Positions 1-9,580 of a DNA stretch of 64,000 nucleotides are shown in pieces. The translations under genes and the position numbers were made by a program. This stretch comes from Massilia sp. HP4 (GTDB lineage Bacteria > Pseudomonadota > Gammaproteobacteria > Burkholderiales > Burkholderiaceae_D). Positions within the stretch are counted from its first letter, which is position 1. Each line of letters starts with the position of its first letter. The stretch is taken from positions 62,001 to 126,000 of the forward strand of contig NZ_STGG01000064.1 of the NCBI RefSeq assembly GCF_005222695.1. Reading direction: 5' to 3'. A model generated the notes under the pieces. It saw nothing but the letters and a program-made list of their open reading frames with translations, was not told where the DNA came from and searched no databases.

Positions 1-2295
1 GTCGAACCCGCCACCATGCCAGCCGGAGGCTGGGGCTCGGTGAGCGACGTGACGCAAGCCCTGGGAGGCCAGGGTGTGGTGCTGAAGGATACGCGCCTGC
101 TGCTCAAGCAGAACAAGCCGGACGGCTATGCCTGCGTCAGCTGTGCCTGGGCCAAGCCGGCCGACCCGCATCCTTTCGAATTCTGTTCCAGCGGCGCCAA
201 GGCCACCGCCTGGGAAACCACCAGCCGTGCCATCGGTCCCGACTTCTTCGATCGCCACACGCTCACCGAGCTGGAAAGCTGGAGCGACCACGAGCTCGAA
301 GACCATGGCCGCCTGACGGTCCCGCTGCGCTACGACGCCGCCAGCGACAAATACCGCCCGGTCGACTGGGACGTGGCCTTCGCCGGGATCGGCGTCCACC
401 TGCGCACCCTCGATCGCAAGAAGGTGGTGTTCTACGCGTCCGGCCGCGCCTCGCTGGAAACCTCGTATATGTACCAGCTGCTGGCGCGCATGTACGGCAA
501 TAACAACCTGCCGGACAGTTCGAATATGTGCCACGAAAGCACCTCGGTCGGCCTGCAAAAGACCATCGGGGTCGGCGTCGGCACCGTGGGACTGAACGAC
601 TTCACGCATACCGAATGCATCCTGTTCTTCGGCCAGAACGTGGGCGTGAACAGTCCGCGCATGCTGCACCAGCTGCAGGAAGCGCGCAGGCGCGGCGTGC
701 CGATCATTACCTTCAATCCGCTGCGCGAGCGCGGCCTGGTGAGCTTCACCAATCCGCAATCCCCGCTCGAGATGATCACCGGCCACGAGACCGCGATCAG
801 CACCCAGTACCACCAGGTCCGGCCGGGCGGCGACACTGCCGCCATCATGGGCATGTGCAAGGCCATCTTCGCGCTGGACGATGCGGCGAAGGCGCGCGGC
901 GAACAGCGCGTGATCGACGTTGCCTTCATCGGGGAGCACACCCATGGCTTCGACGCCTTCGAGCGCGCCGTGCGCGCCTGCGGCTGGGACGCGATCGAGC
1001 GCGAAGCCGGCCTGCCGCGCGCCGCGCTCGAACAAGCGGCCGACGTCTATTGCAAGGCCGGCGCCGCGATGGGCGTGTACGGCATGGGCCTGACCCAGCA
1101 CCGCAACGGCGTGCAGAACGTGACGATGATGGTCAACCTGCTGCTGTTGCGCGGCAATATCGGCAAGCCCGGCGCCGGCATCTGCCCGGTGCGCGGCCAC
1201 TCCAACGTGCAGGGCCAGCGCACGGTCGGCATCACCGAAAAGCCCGAACTGGCCCCGCTCGACAAGCTCAGGGAACAATACGGCTTCGAGCCGCCGCGCG
1301 ACCAGGGCTTGACCACGGTCGATGCCTGCGAGGCGATCCTCAAGCGCGAGCTGCAGGCTTTCATCGGCCTGGGCGGCAATTTCTTGCGCGCTGTGCCGGA
1401 GACGCGGCTGATGGAAGCGGCCTGGCGCGAGCTGCCGTTGACGGTGCAGGTCGCAACCAAACTCAACCGCAACCACGTCATCCACGGCAAGGCGGCCTAC
1501 CTGCTGCCCTGCCTGGGGCGGATCGAGATCGACCGCCAGCGTTCCGGGCCGCAGGCGGTCACGGTCGAGGACAGCACCTCGTGCATGCACGGTTCGCGCG
1601 GCATGGCCGAGCCGGCCGCGCCCTCCCTGTTGTCCGAGCCCGCCATCGTGGCCGGCATCGCCAAGGCCACGCTGGACCCGAACCCGCGCGTCGACTGGGA
1701 TGCCTGGGTCGCCGACTACGCCAGTATCCGCGATGCGATCGAACAGACCTTCCCCGAGATCTTCCGCGACTTCAACGAGCGCATGTGGACACCCGGAGGA
1801 TTCCGCAAGCCGCTCGCCGCCGCCGAACGGATCTGGAAGACCGACAGCGGCAAGGCTGAATTCACGGCGCCGGAAGAACTGCCGGGCAATCCGGACCTGG
1901 CGGGCGGCGATGGGGTGCTGCGCCTGTTCACGATCCGCAGCGACGGCCAGTTCAATACCACGATCTACAGCCACGACGACCGCTTCCGCGGCGTGCACGG
2001 CAGCCGCATGGTCTTGTTCATGGGCCAGGCCGACATGGCGCGCCATGGCCTGGCCAAGGGCGACCTGGTCGCATTGCGCACAAAAGCCGACGACGGCGTC
2101 GAGCGCCGCGTCGACGGCCTGCAGATCGTGCCCTACGACGTGCCGCCCGGCTGCATCGCCGGCTACTACCCCGAGTGCAATCCCCTGATCCCGCTGTGGC
2201 ACCACGCCAAGGAAAGCAAGGTGCCGGCGGCGAAGTCGATCGACGTGCTGCTCGAATGCAGTGCCGAAGCCAGTCCTGTTGCCCACGTCACGTAA
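1..2295 (+). CDS. FdhF/YdeP-family molybdopterin oxidoreductase (5' end outside window)
   Basis: Predicted cytoplasmic molybdopterin oxidoreductase of the formate dehydrogenase H-like YdeP branch; the substrate of this branch is not established. Counting from the first in-window ATG at 16, the cysteine pair CVSC lies at 40-43 and the motif NMCHESTSVGL puts Cys172 where FdhF has selenocysteine, so Cys is the likely Mo ligand. A glycine-rich GNIGKPGAGICPVRGHSN segment and a C-terminal molydopterin dinucleotide-binding region follow. The reading frame is open to base 1, and YdeP-type proteins have about ten residues before the AAGGWG/PAGGWG motif, so I infer that the true start is upstream of the window and that 16 is not the start. 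The next gene follows in the same direction after about 95 bases. Confidence 0.88.
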   Translation, partial: VEPATMPAGGWGSVSDVTQALGGQGVVLKDTRLLLKQNKPDGYACVSCAWAKPADPHPFEFCSSGAKATAWETTSRAIGPDFFDRHTLTELESWSDHELEDHGRLTVPLRYDAASDKYRPVDWDVAFAGIGVHLRTLDRKKVVFYASGRASLETSYMYQLLARMYGNNNLPDSSNMCHESTSVGLQKTIGVGVGTVGLNDFTHTECILFFGQNVGVNSPRMLHQLQEARRRGVPIITFNPLRERGLVSFTNPQSPLEMITGHETAISTQYHQVRPGGDTAAIMGMCKAIFALDDAAKARGEQRVIDVAFIGEHTHGFDAFERAVRACGWDAIEREAGLPRAALEQAADVYCKAGAAMGVYGMGLTQHRNGVQNVTMMVNLLLLRGNIGKPGAGICPVRGHSNVQGQRTVGITEKPELAPLDKLREQYGFEPPRDQGLTTVDACEAILKRELQAFIGLGGNFLRAVPETRLMEAAWRELPLTVQVATKLNRNHVIHGKAAYLLPCLGRIEIDRQRSGPQAVTVEDSTSCMHGSRGMAEPAAPSLLSEPAIVAGIAKATLDPNPRVDWDAWVADYASIRDAIEQTFPEIFRDFNERMWTPGGFRKPLAAAERIWKTDSGKAEFTAPEELPGNPDLAGGDGVLRLFTIRSDGQFNTTIYSHDDRFRGVHGSRMVLFMGQADMARHGLAKGDLVALRTKADDGVERRVDGLQIVPYDVPPGCIAGYYPECNPLIPLWHHAKESKVPAAKSIDVLLECSAEASPVAHVT

Positions 2296-2390
2296 CGCTT
2301 GCCAAGCGAATTCGGAACAGGTGTAAGCTGGCTTCACGCAAGCGCAAGCCGCATCGCGGCGCGCTGCGACAGCGAGAAAGGCGGCCCGAC

Positions 2391-4751
2391 ATGTCGACGT
2401 TCGACCCCTCCGAGCAGGTCAGCTTCCTGGCCGACGAGGCTGGCACGATCCTCACCTGGAACCCCCGGTGCGCAGCACTGTTCGGGCTGGCGGCGCCGGA
2501 CGTCTTCGGTCGCAATGCCGGCCAGCTCCTGGGTGCGCCGTCCTGGCCGGCCCTGCTCCAGGCCGGCGCTGGCCACGTCGACCTGCCGGCGCCGGCGGGC
2601 CGCTCGGCCAGCGTCGCACTGGCAGCCCAGTTCGATGCGGACGGCGCGGCGCGCAGTGTCAGCGTCAGTGTCATTCCCGCGGCCCGCACCCTGTCCGAAA
2701 GCGAGCGCATCGGCACGACGGCCTTGCGCGACGTCGTCGACCTGCTGCCGGGAACGTTCTACATCCTCGACCGGGAAGGCCGCATCCTGATGTGGAACCA
2801 TAATCTCGAGCGGCTGTGCGAAATGATGCCGGAAGAACTCGCCGTGACCAATGCCTTCGAGATGCTGGACCCGCGCGACCGGCCGCAGGCGATCGACAAG
2901 ATCAATCGCCTGTTCGAGAATAACGCCGAAGTCGAGATGGAAGTCGACTACGTGTCGCGCAGCGGGCGCGAGACGCCGATCCTGCTGCGCGGCGCCCGCA
3001 TCGCCTGCAACGGCGGTCAATACCTGTTCGGCATGGGCATCGATATTTCCAAGCGGCGGGAGCGCGAACGCCAGCTGAACCTGTACAAGCGCGCGCTCGA
3101 CGCGGCCAGCAACGGGGTCATCATCGCCCGCAACGGCAGCCCGGACCAGCCCACCGAATACGTGAACCCGGCTTTCGAGCGCCTCACCGGCTATTCGGCC
3201 AGCGAAGTCATCGGCAAGGATCCGCGCTTCATGGCCGCGCCTGGCGTGGATGCGGACGAACGCTGTCGCATGCGCATTGCCCTGCACGAGCAACGTTCCG
3301 TGCATGTGGTGCTGCGCAACCTGCGCAAGAACGGCGAGCTGTTCTGGAACGACCTGCACATCACGCCGGTCCACGACGACAACGGCCAGGTGACGCATTT
3401 CGTCGGCATCCTGGTCGACGTCACGGCCAGCAAGCAGCGCGCCGACCATCTCGAACACGAGGTCAACCACGACAGCCTGACCGGCCTGGCCAACCGCACG
3501 CTGCTGTGGGACCGGCTCGACCACGCCGTGCACCTGGCCCAGCGCCACCAGACGCTGGTGGCGGCGGTGCTGGTCGACCTCGACAACTTCAAGACCATCA
3601 ACGACACCTTCGGCCACGATGCCGGCGACGCCGTGCTCAAGGTCGTCGCGCGGCGCCTGCAGGCGGCCGTGCGCGACAGCGACACGGTGGCGCGCATGTC
3701 GGGCGACGAATTCGTGATGGTGCTGGTCGACCAGCCCAGCCTGCGCTTCACCCTGCGCATGGTCGAGCGGGTACGCCGCGCCCTGGTGATGCCGGTGGCC
3801 TTCGGCGGCAACGAGATCCCGGTCGGCGCCAGCCTCGGGGTGGCCGCCTTCCCGCACGACGGCCGCAGTCCGGCCGAGCTGGTGCGCGCGGCCGACATGG
3901 CGATGTACCGCGCCAAGAACAACGGCGGCGGCGTGCACTTCTTTTCCAGCGAGATGCGCTCGGCCAGCGAGGCGCGCGCAGCCCTGGCCGGCAGCATGAA
4001 GAGCGCGCTCGAGGACGACGAACTATTCCTGCTGTTCCAGCCGCGCATGGACGCGCGCAGCGGCAAGGTGCGCGGCTTTGAAGCCCTGCTGCGCTGGAAC
4101 CACCCTGAACACGGCATCATGCTGCCGGCCGCCTTCCTGGCCGAGGCCGAGGAAAGCGGGCAGATCGTCGAGATCGGCAACTGGGTGCTGGACCGCGCCT
4201 GCGCCTTCGCGCGCGAGCTGCGCCATGCCGGCTACACGGCGCTGCCGGTGGCGGTCAATGTCTCGCACCGCGAATACAGCCGGCCCACCTTCATCGCCGG
4301 CCTTGCCGAGCGCATGTCGCGCTACGGCCTGCCGCCCGGCACGCTCGAGATCGAGATCCCCGAGGCCGACCTGATCCGCAACCCGGGCCTGGGCCGCGAC
4401 CTGGCGGCCCAGTTGCGCGACGTCGGGGCGATGCTGTCGATCGACCAGTTCGGGCGCGGCATCTCCGACCTGAATTTCTTGCAGCAGCTGTCGGTGCGCC
4501 AGGTCAAGCTGTCGAAGATGGCGGTGCACAATATCGCCAACCACGGCCGCGGCGGCTCGCTGGCCAAGGCCTTGATCGGCATCGGCCGCAACCTCGACAT
4601 CACGGTGGTCGGCGAAGCGGTCGAGACCGAAGCGCAGGTCGAGTTTTTGCGCAACCACGGCTGCGACCAGATGCAGGGACAGTGGTTCAGCGCGCCACTA
4701 TCGGCCGACGCGGCGCGTCATCTGCTGGCGCAGCGGCAACATACCGCCTGA
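2391..4751 (+). CDS. PAS-PAS-PAS-GGDEF-EAL signalling protein with altered EAL site
   Basis: Cyclic-di-GMP signalling protein of 786 residues with no obvious membrane segment. Roughly three PAS-like sensor regions (about 5-100, 110-230, 235-350) precede GGDEF and EAL domains. The GGDEF core reads SGDEF at 437-441 with an RDSD inhibitory-site motif just before it, so cyclase activity is possible. The EAL domain keeps E564, the Asn of VNVS, the general-base Lys and the distal EAVE and Q, but the conserved DDFG reads DQFG (D685, Q686), removing one metal ligand, so phosphodiesterase activity is doubtful. I chose ATG 2391 because it starts directly before the first PAS region and has a purine-rich GAGAAAGG upstream. 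The frame stays open to 2175, but that would overlap the preceding gene. Convergent with the DHH gene. Confidence 0.9.
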   Translation: MSTFDPSEQVSFLADEAGTILTWNPRCAALFGLAAPDVFGRNAGQLLGAPSWPALLQAGAGHVDLPAPAGRSASVALAAQFDADGAARSVSVSVIPAARTLSESERIGTTALRDVVDLLPGTFYILDREGRILMWNHNLERLCEMMPEELAVTNAFEMLDPRDRPQAIDKINRLFENNAEVEMEVDYVSRSGRETPILLRGARIACNGGQYLFGMGIDISKRRERERQLNLYKRALDAASNGVIIARNGSPDQPTEYVNPAFERLTGYSASEVIGKDPRFMAAPGVDADERCRMRIALHEQRSVHVVLRNLRKNGELFWNDLHITPVHDDNGQVTHFVGILVDVTASKQRADHLEHEVNHDSLTGLANRTLLWDRLDHAVHLAQRHQTLVAAVLVDLDNFKTINDTFGHDAGDAVLKVVARRLQAAVRDSDTVARMSGDEFVMVLVDQPSLRFTLRMVERVRRALVMPVAFGGNEIPVGASLGVAAFPHDGRSPAELVRAADMAMYRAKNNGGGVHFFSSEMRSASEARAALAGSMKSALEDDELFLLFQPRMDARSGKVRGFEALLRWNHPEHGIMLPAAFLAEAEESGQIVEIGNWVLDRACAFARELRHAGYTALPVAVNVSHREYSRPTFIAGLAERMSRYGLPPGTLEIEIPEADLIRNPGLGRDLAAQLRDVGAMLSIDQFGRGISDLNFLQQLSVRQVKLSKMAVHNIANHGRGGSLAKALIGIGRNLDITVVGEAVETEAQVEFLRNHGCDQMQGQWFSAPLSADAARHLLAQRQHTA

Positions 4752-4753
4752 AA

Positions 4754-5692
4754 TCAGCCTTCGCTGGTGATGCGCTTGACGAGTGCGCCGAGCACGTCCT
4801 CGGCCAGCTCGTTGTCCACCTGGCAGGTGCCGGCATTCTCGTGCCCGCCGCCACCGTATTCCAGCATCAGCGCGCCGATATTCGTCTTCGACGTCCGGTT
4901 GAGAATCGATTTACCGGTGGCGAACACGGTATTCTGTTGCTTGACACCCCACAGCACGTGGATCGAGATATTTGTCTCGGGGAACAAGGCATAGATGATG
5001 AACCGGTTGCCCGCATAGATCACCGATTCGCCGCGCAGGTCGAGCACCACCAGGTTGCCTTCGACCCGCGCGCAGCGCCGGATCTGTTCCTTGCAGCGCG
5101 CGCTGTGTTCGAAATACAGGGTGCTGCGCTCGACGACGTCGGGCAGCGCCATCAGGTGCCCGATGTCCTGGGTGGCGCAATGGCCGATCAGGTCCATCAT
5201 GAGCTGGTAGTTCGAGATCCTGAAATCGTGGAAGCGGCCGAGGCCGGTACGCGCATCCATCAGGAAGTTGAGCAAATCCCAGCCTTGCGGATCGAGCACT
5301 TCTTCGCGAGAAAAGCGCGCCGAGTCGCCCTTGTCGACGGCCGCCATCATCTCGCTCCAGGCCGCCGGGAAGGTACGCGCGCCGCCATAATGATCGTAGA
5401 CCACGCGCGCCGCCGACGGCGCGTCCGGGTGGATGATGTGGTTTTCGCGGCGGCCGGTATTGCGGATGGTCTCGGACAGGTGGTGATCGAACACCAGGTG
5501 GGCGCCGGCGACATAGGGCAGATTGGTCGTGATGTCGCGGGCGGTGATCACGATTTTGCCGTCCTGCATGTCCTTGGGGTGGACGAACAGGATGTCGTCG
5601 ATCAGCTCGAGATGCCTGAGCAGCACGGCGCACACGAGGCCGTCGAAATCGCTGCGGGTCACGAGGCGGAATTTGTGGGGAATAGCGGACAT
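4754..5692 (-). CDS. DHH/DHHA1-family phosphoesterase, exopolyphosphatase-like
   Basis: Predicted cytoplasmic phosphoesterase of 312 residues in the DHH superfamily (nanoRNase, exopolyphosphatase, RecJ relatives). The N-terminal metal site is visible as TRSDFDGLVCA and the signature as VFDHHLS; the C-terminal DHHA1 substrate-binding motif is GGGGHENAG. The family hydrolyses phosphoester or phosphoanhydride bonds with divalent metals, but the substrate cannot be read from sequence. The start at 5692 is preceded on the minus strand by AAAGGGTG and gives the usual N-terminus; the longer open frame to 5764 has no such support. Its stop codon lies only two bases from the stop of the opposing GGDEF/EAL gene. 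Confidence 0.85.
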   Translation of the reverse strand: MSAIPHKFRLVTRSDFDGLVCAVLLRHLELIDDILFVHPKDMQDGKIVITARDITTNLPYVAGAHLVFDHHLSETIRNTGRRENHIIHPDAPSAARVVYDHYGGARTFPAAWSEMMAAVDKGDSARFSREEVLDPQGWDLLNFLMDARTGLGRFHDFRISNYQLMMDLIGHCATQDIGHLMALPDVVERSTLYFEHSARCKEQIRRCARVEGNLVVLDLRGESVIYAGNRFIIYALFPETNISIHVLWGVKQQNTVFATGKSILNRTSKTNIGALMLEYGGGGHENAGTCQVDNELAEDVLGALVKRITSEG

Positions 5693-5968
5693 CGGCACAC
5701 CCTTTCGTCGTCGGTTGTGATTGGTCCCGGCATGGCCCGGCCATCGGAGAGGAACATCATACATTGCAATGTTTCTAATTAACAGCTATTGAGTTCGATC
5801 ATTTCCAGCGCATGAATACCGTCCATTCCCCGATTCCTGCAGGCTGTCGCAGGGGACTGGCCCTGACGCGCCCGGCGCGTTAAAGTTGCATCATCCCAAG
5901 ACCGGCGATACCGGCCGCCATTGCCCGCCACGGGCTGGCAATGACAAACAGACAAGGTTGACGACGCC

Positions 5969-7267
5969 ATGCAAGCACGCAGTTCGACACAACAGTATTT
6001 GACCGGCATCCTGTCCCGGCTCTACCGGGCCTTCGACGCGGTCGCGACCTGGGTGACCCAGCTGTCCTGGTGGAAGTTCCTGCTGTTCGCCTGCCTGACG
6101 CTGACAGCCGCCGCCATCCTGCAAGAAGAATTGTTCAACGGCCCGGCGCAAGAAGATATCGCGCGCGCCGAGCGCGAGGCCGGACGGCGCAGCGACGCCA
6201 GCATCCTGATCGACGAGAGCGGCATCCGCTTCAATCCGCGCAACCGCGCGCGTGGCAACGCCGCCGAGCCGGCCGAACCGGTGCCCGCCGAGCCGGCCGA
6301 ACCGGCGGCGCCCGCGGATCCGGAGGCCCCAGAGGCGCCCCGTCCGCCGCTGCCGCCGAATCCGCCATCCATCGGCGGCAGCGGCATCAATATCCACCCG
6401 GGAGACGACTCGGTCCACATCGAGTTGCCGCCGCAGATCGGCGAGGAATTGTCGAACGCGATCGAGGCGGCAGTCGAGGACGCCGCCGAACAGAAGGTGT
6501 CGCGCTATCACAAGCAGGCCTCGACCTGGTTCATGAACTTCGTGCTGCTGCTGCTGCTCGCCCTGTTCGGCACCAAGGCCCTGGTTGGCGGCAAGAAGCG
6601 CGCCGACGCCGAGGCGCAGGTCGCGAATGCCGCCGCCGAGCGCGAAGCCATGCAGCGCCAGCTGTCCGAAACCAGGATGCAGATGATGCAGGCCCAGGTC
6701 GAACCGCACTTCCTGTTCAACACCCTGGCCTCGGTCGAGCACCTGATCCGGGTCGACCCGCCGCGCGCCTCGGCCATGCAGCGCAGCCTGATCCAGTACC
6801 TGCGCGCGGTGCTGCCGCAGATGCGCGACAACGCCGTGCTCACCGGCCTGGGCCGCGAAGTGGATATGGTCAGCGCCTATCTCGCCCTGCTCAAGATGCG
6901 GATGGAAGAACGCCTGACGGTCGACCTGCAAATCCCGGACGGCCTGCGCAGCGCGGCCTTCCCGCCCATGATGCTGCAATCGATGGTCGAGAACGCCATC
7001 AAGCACGGCCTGGAATGCAAGCCCGAAGGCGGCACGCTCAGGATCGTGGCCGAGGTGGCCGACAGCAAGCTGCGCGTGACCGTGACCGACGACGGCGTGG
7101 GCTTTGGCGTGGTGCCCAGCGACGGCACCGGACTTGGCCTGCAGACCATCCGCGACCGCCTGAAATTGCTGCATGGGGACGCCGGTCGCCTGCACATCGG
7201 CGCCAACAGCCCGAGCGGCGTGATCGCGACGATCGAAGTGCCCTACCAGTTGTCGAAACAGGGGTGA
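5969..7267 (+). CDS. LytS/YehU-type sensor histidine kinase with Pro/Glu/Ala-rich periplasmic segment
   Basis: Membrane histidine kinase of 432 residues that should phosphorylate the LytTR regulator encoded 71 bases downstream. Two membrane segments are visible at about 34-52 and 187-206. Between them lie about 130 residues that include a run rich in Pro, Glu and Ala (about 99-133), then a short acidic stretch. A cytoplasmic coiled-coil-like linker (about 208-240) leads to the His_kinase domain, with phosphoacceptor H247 in VEPHFLFN, and an ATPase domain with the N-box ENAIKHG near 341 and DDGVGFG near 374. LytS proteins normally carry a multi-span 5TM domain; this architecture is different. 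SD-like AAGG precedes the ATG. The input signal is unknown. Confidence 0.88.
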   Translation: MQARSSTQQYLTGILSRLYRAFDAVATWVTQLSWWKFLLFACLTLTAAAILQEELFNGPAQEDIARAEREAGRRSDASILIDESGIRFNPRNRARGNAAEPAEPVPAEPAEPAAPADPEAPEAPRPPLPPNPPSIGGSGINIHPGDDSVHIELPPQIGEELSNAIEAAVEDAAEQKVSRYHKQASTWFMNFVLLLLLALFGTKALVGGKKRADAEAQVANAAAEREAMQRQLSETRMQMMQAQVEPHFLFNTLASVEHLIRVDPPRASAMQRSLIQYLRAVLPQMRDNAVLTGLGREVDMVSAYLALLKMRMEERLTVDLQIPDGLRSAAFPPMMLQSMVENAIKHGLECKPEGGTLRIVAEVADSKLRVTVTDDGVGFGVVPSDGTGLGLQTIRDRLKLLHGDAGRLHIGANSPSGVIATIEVPYQLSKQG

Positions 7268-7338
7268 AACGCTCCGGCTTGCCTGCCGCCCTGTTTCATT
7301 GAATAATCATTACATAATAAACCTGCAAAGAGACCACC

Positions 7339-8106
7339 ATGCCTACCGCGATTATTGCCGACGACGAAAGACTGATGCGCGAACAACTGCGCATGCGCCT
7401 GCAGGAAGCCTGGCCAGAGCTGCAGATCGTCGGCGAAGCGAAGAATGGCGAAGAAGCCGTGCAACTGGTCGGCGAACTGCAACCCGACCTGACCTTCCTC
7501 GATATCCGCATGCCGGGCAAGACCGGCATGGAAGCGGCGCGCGAGATCGGCGAGCGCAGTCAGATCGTGTTCGTCACCGCCTACGACCAGTATGCGGTCG
7601 AAGCCTTCGAGCGCGGCGCGATCGATTATGTACTCAAGCCAACCGAACCCGACCGCCTGAAGGTCACGGTGGACCGCCTCAAGGAACGCCTGGACAAGCC
7701 TGAAGTGGCGGGCAACGTCAACGACAGCGTGTCGGCCATGCTGAGCCAGCTGGCCGAGAAGATCGCCGCGCCAAAGCAAAAGCACCTGCAATGGATCCAG
7801 GCCAGCATCGGCCAGGACTTGCGCATGATCCCGGTCGAGGAAATCCTGTTCTTCCGCTCGGACGAGAAATATACCGCCGTGCAGACGGCCAGCTTCGAGG
7901 CCCTGATCCGCAAGCCGGTGCGCGACCTGGCCGACGAGCTCGACCCATCGCTGTTCTGGCAGATCCACCGCGCGACCCTGGTCAATGTGAATGCGATCGA
8001 GGGCGTGACGCGCGATATCCGCGGCCGCCACCTGGTGCTGGTCAAGGGCCGCCCGGAGAAACTCGAAGTCAGCCGCAGTTTCTTGCACCTGTTTAAGCAG
8101 ATGTAG
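7339..8106 (+). CDS. LytTR-family response regulator
   Basis: DNA-binding response regulator of 255 residues. The receiver domain occupies about 3-120 with acidic pocket DDE at 8-10, phosphoacceptor D55 in TFLDIRMPG, and the conserved VTAYD and LKP motifs. The LytTR DNA-binding domain occupies about 150-250, recognisable from the segments VEEILFFRSDEKYTAV and FWQIHRATLVNV. It lies immediately after the LytS-type kinase in the same direction and is its probable partner. The family commonly controls cell-surface or autolysis functions, or alginate in the AlgR group, but no target can be named here. The SD-like AAAGAG is about ten bases before the ATG. Confidence 0.9.
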   Translation: MPTAIIADDERLMREQLRMRLQEAWPELQIVGEAKNGEEAVQLVGELQPDLTFLDIRMPGKTGMEAAREIGERSQIVFVTAYDQYAVEAFERGAIDYVLKPTEPDRLKVTVDRLKERLDKPEVAGNVNDSVSAMLSQLAEKIAAPKQKHLQWIQASIGQDLRMIPVEEILFFRSDEKYTAVQTASFEALIRKPVRDLADELDPSLFWQIHRATLVNVNAIEGVTRDIRGRHLVLVKGRPEKLEVSRSFLHLFKQM

Positions 8107-8223
8107 GGACCGGGGGCGGCATTCGGGCGCCTTGTCTGCCCTCAACGCCCTCCCCGCCTGGTGCGCGTAATGTAGAGGACCCGGGTCGCGTGCGCGGCCT
8201 TTTCCTCTATATATGTATCCCGC

Positions 8224-9417
8224 ATGAGACCTCAGCGCAGGGCACGCAGTCGCCGCACCGGTCAGGCCGTGCTGGTGGCCGGCTTCGTGGGCGGCTACTG
8301 CGCCGGCAATATGGCGGCCGCCCTGCGCCGGGCCCGCAGTCCCCAGCGCGGCCTGCGCGGCTTCGAGAGCCGCGGATTCGACGGTCGACGTATCGTCCAC
8401 AGCGCCAGCGACGCCATCCTGTCGGTCGACGAGGACACCACCATCCTGCTGGCCAACCCGGCTGCGGCCCAGATGTTCAATTCCAGCGTCAGCGCCATGC
8501 AGGGCTCCCGGCTGTCGCGCTTCATCCAGCCGCCCACGCCCGACGCGCATACCCCGCTCGACTATTTTCCGGCCGGCGGCGGCCGCGCGGGCAGGCGCGC
8601 CACCGACTACGCCGTCACCGGCATCCGCAGCGGCGGCCAGCTGTTTCCCGTCGAAGGATCGATCTCGAGCATCGAGCACGACGGCCGGCCCGTGTTTACG
8701 GTCATCCTGCGCGACGTCTCCGAGCGCCACCTGGTGCAGCAAAAGCTGGCGCGCTCGCACGACCAGCTGCGCCAGCTGTCCTCGGCCCTGCAGAGCATCC
8801 GCGAAGAAGAGCGCACCCACATCGCACGCGAGCTGCACGACGACCTCGGCCAGCTGCTGGCCTCGCTACGCATGGACCTGACCCTGCTGACCCGGGTCGA
8901 CCACCTGCCCGACGCCAGCGTGCGCCTGATCGCGGGCATGGAAAGCAATCTCCTCACCGCCATCACGTCGCTGCGCCGCATCGCCACCAACCTGCGTCCA
9001 CGCGCCCTCGACGAGGGCGGCCTGTATTTCGCGCTGCAGGGCTTGCGCGACGAGTTCGTCGAGCGCCATGGCATCGCCTGCATCCTGCTGGCCGACGAGG
9101 CCGAACTGCGCCTGGACGATGCCGCCAGCACCGCCGTATTCCGCATCGTGCAAGAAGCACTGACCAATATCGCGCGCCATGCAGGAGCGCAGAACGTCTT
9201 GCTCAACCTGTACCGCACCAATGGCGAGCTGCTGGTGACGATCCAGGACGACGGCCGCGGCATCCGCGCCGAAGACATGGAAAAAGCCCAGTCGCTGGGC
9301 CTGGTCGGCATGCGCGAACGGGTCTGGGCCATGCACGGCGACATCACGATCGCCGGCGACGAACCGCCCGGTACCCGCATCGACATCGTGTTTCCGCTAT
9401 CCGGCCACGTGGTGTGA
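8224..9417 (+). CDS. PAS sensor histidine kinase, NarX/HisKA_3 type
   Basis: Sensor kinase of 397 residues. After an Arg-rich N-terminus with a weak hydrophobic stretch (about 14-27), a PAS domain spans about 55-170, followed by a helical linker and a HisKA_3 dimerisation domain with phosphoacceptor H205 in IARELHDDLGQLL. The HATPase domain ends the protein, with QDDGRGI and GLVGMRERV motifs. HisKA_3 kinases normally pair with NarL/FixJ regulators, and none is encoded next to it; the neighbouring LytTR regulator belongs to another kinase class, so it is an orphan within this window. Whether it is membrane-bound is unclear because the only hydrophobic segment is short. Confidence 0.87.
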   Translation: MRPQRRARSRRTGQAVLVAGFVGGYCAGNMAAALRRARSPQRGLRGFESRGFDGRRIVHSASDAILSVDEDTTILLANPAAAQMFNSSVSAMQGSRLSRFIQPPTPDAHTPLDYFPAGGGRAGRRATDYAVTGIRSGGQLFPVEGSISSIEHDGRPVFTVILRDVSERHLVQQKLARSHDQLRQLSSALQSIREEERTHIARELHDDLGQLLASLRMDLTLLTRVDHLPDASVRLIAGMESNLLTAITSLRRIATNLRPRALDEGGLYFALQGLRDEFVERHGIACILLADEAELRLDDAASTAVFRIVQEALTNIARHAGAQNVLLNLYRTNGELLVTIQDDGRGIRAEDMEKAQSLGLVGMRERVWAMHGDITIAGDEPPGTRIDIVFPLSGHVV

Positions 9418-9580
9418 CCGGCTGCGCCGAGGACAAATGTAAAGAATATTGTTCGACCTATTGCGTAAAAACAACATAGTCAGGATGTCATGAACTCGAC
9501 ATATTGGCTCGATAAGATCGCTGTCGATCTGAGTTGACTTGCTAACTCAACATCTTGTCGAAACTAAACTGGAGATCTTC

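Noticed and set aside
2334-3938. A 534-codon minus-strand open frame
   Set aside because: Antisense shadow of the PAS/GGDEF/EAL gene, His/Val/Gln-rich with no motif.
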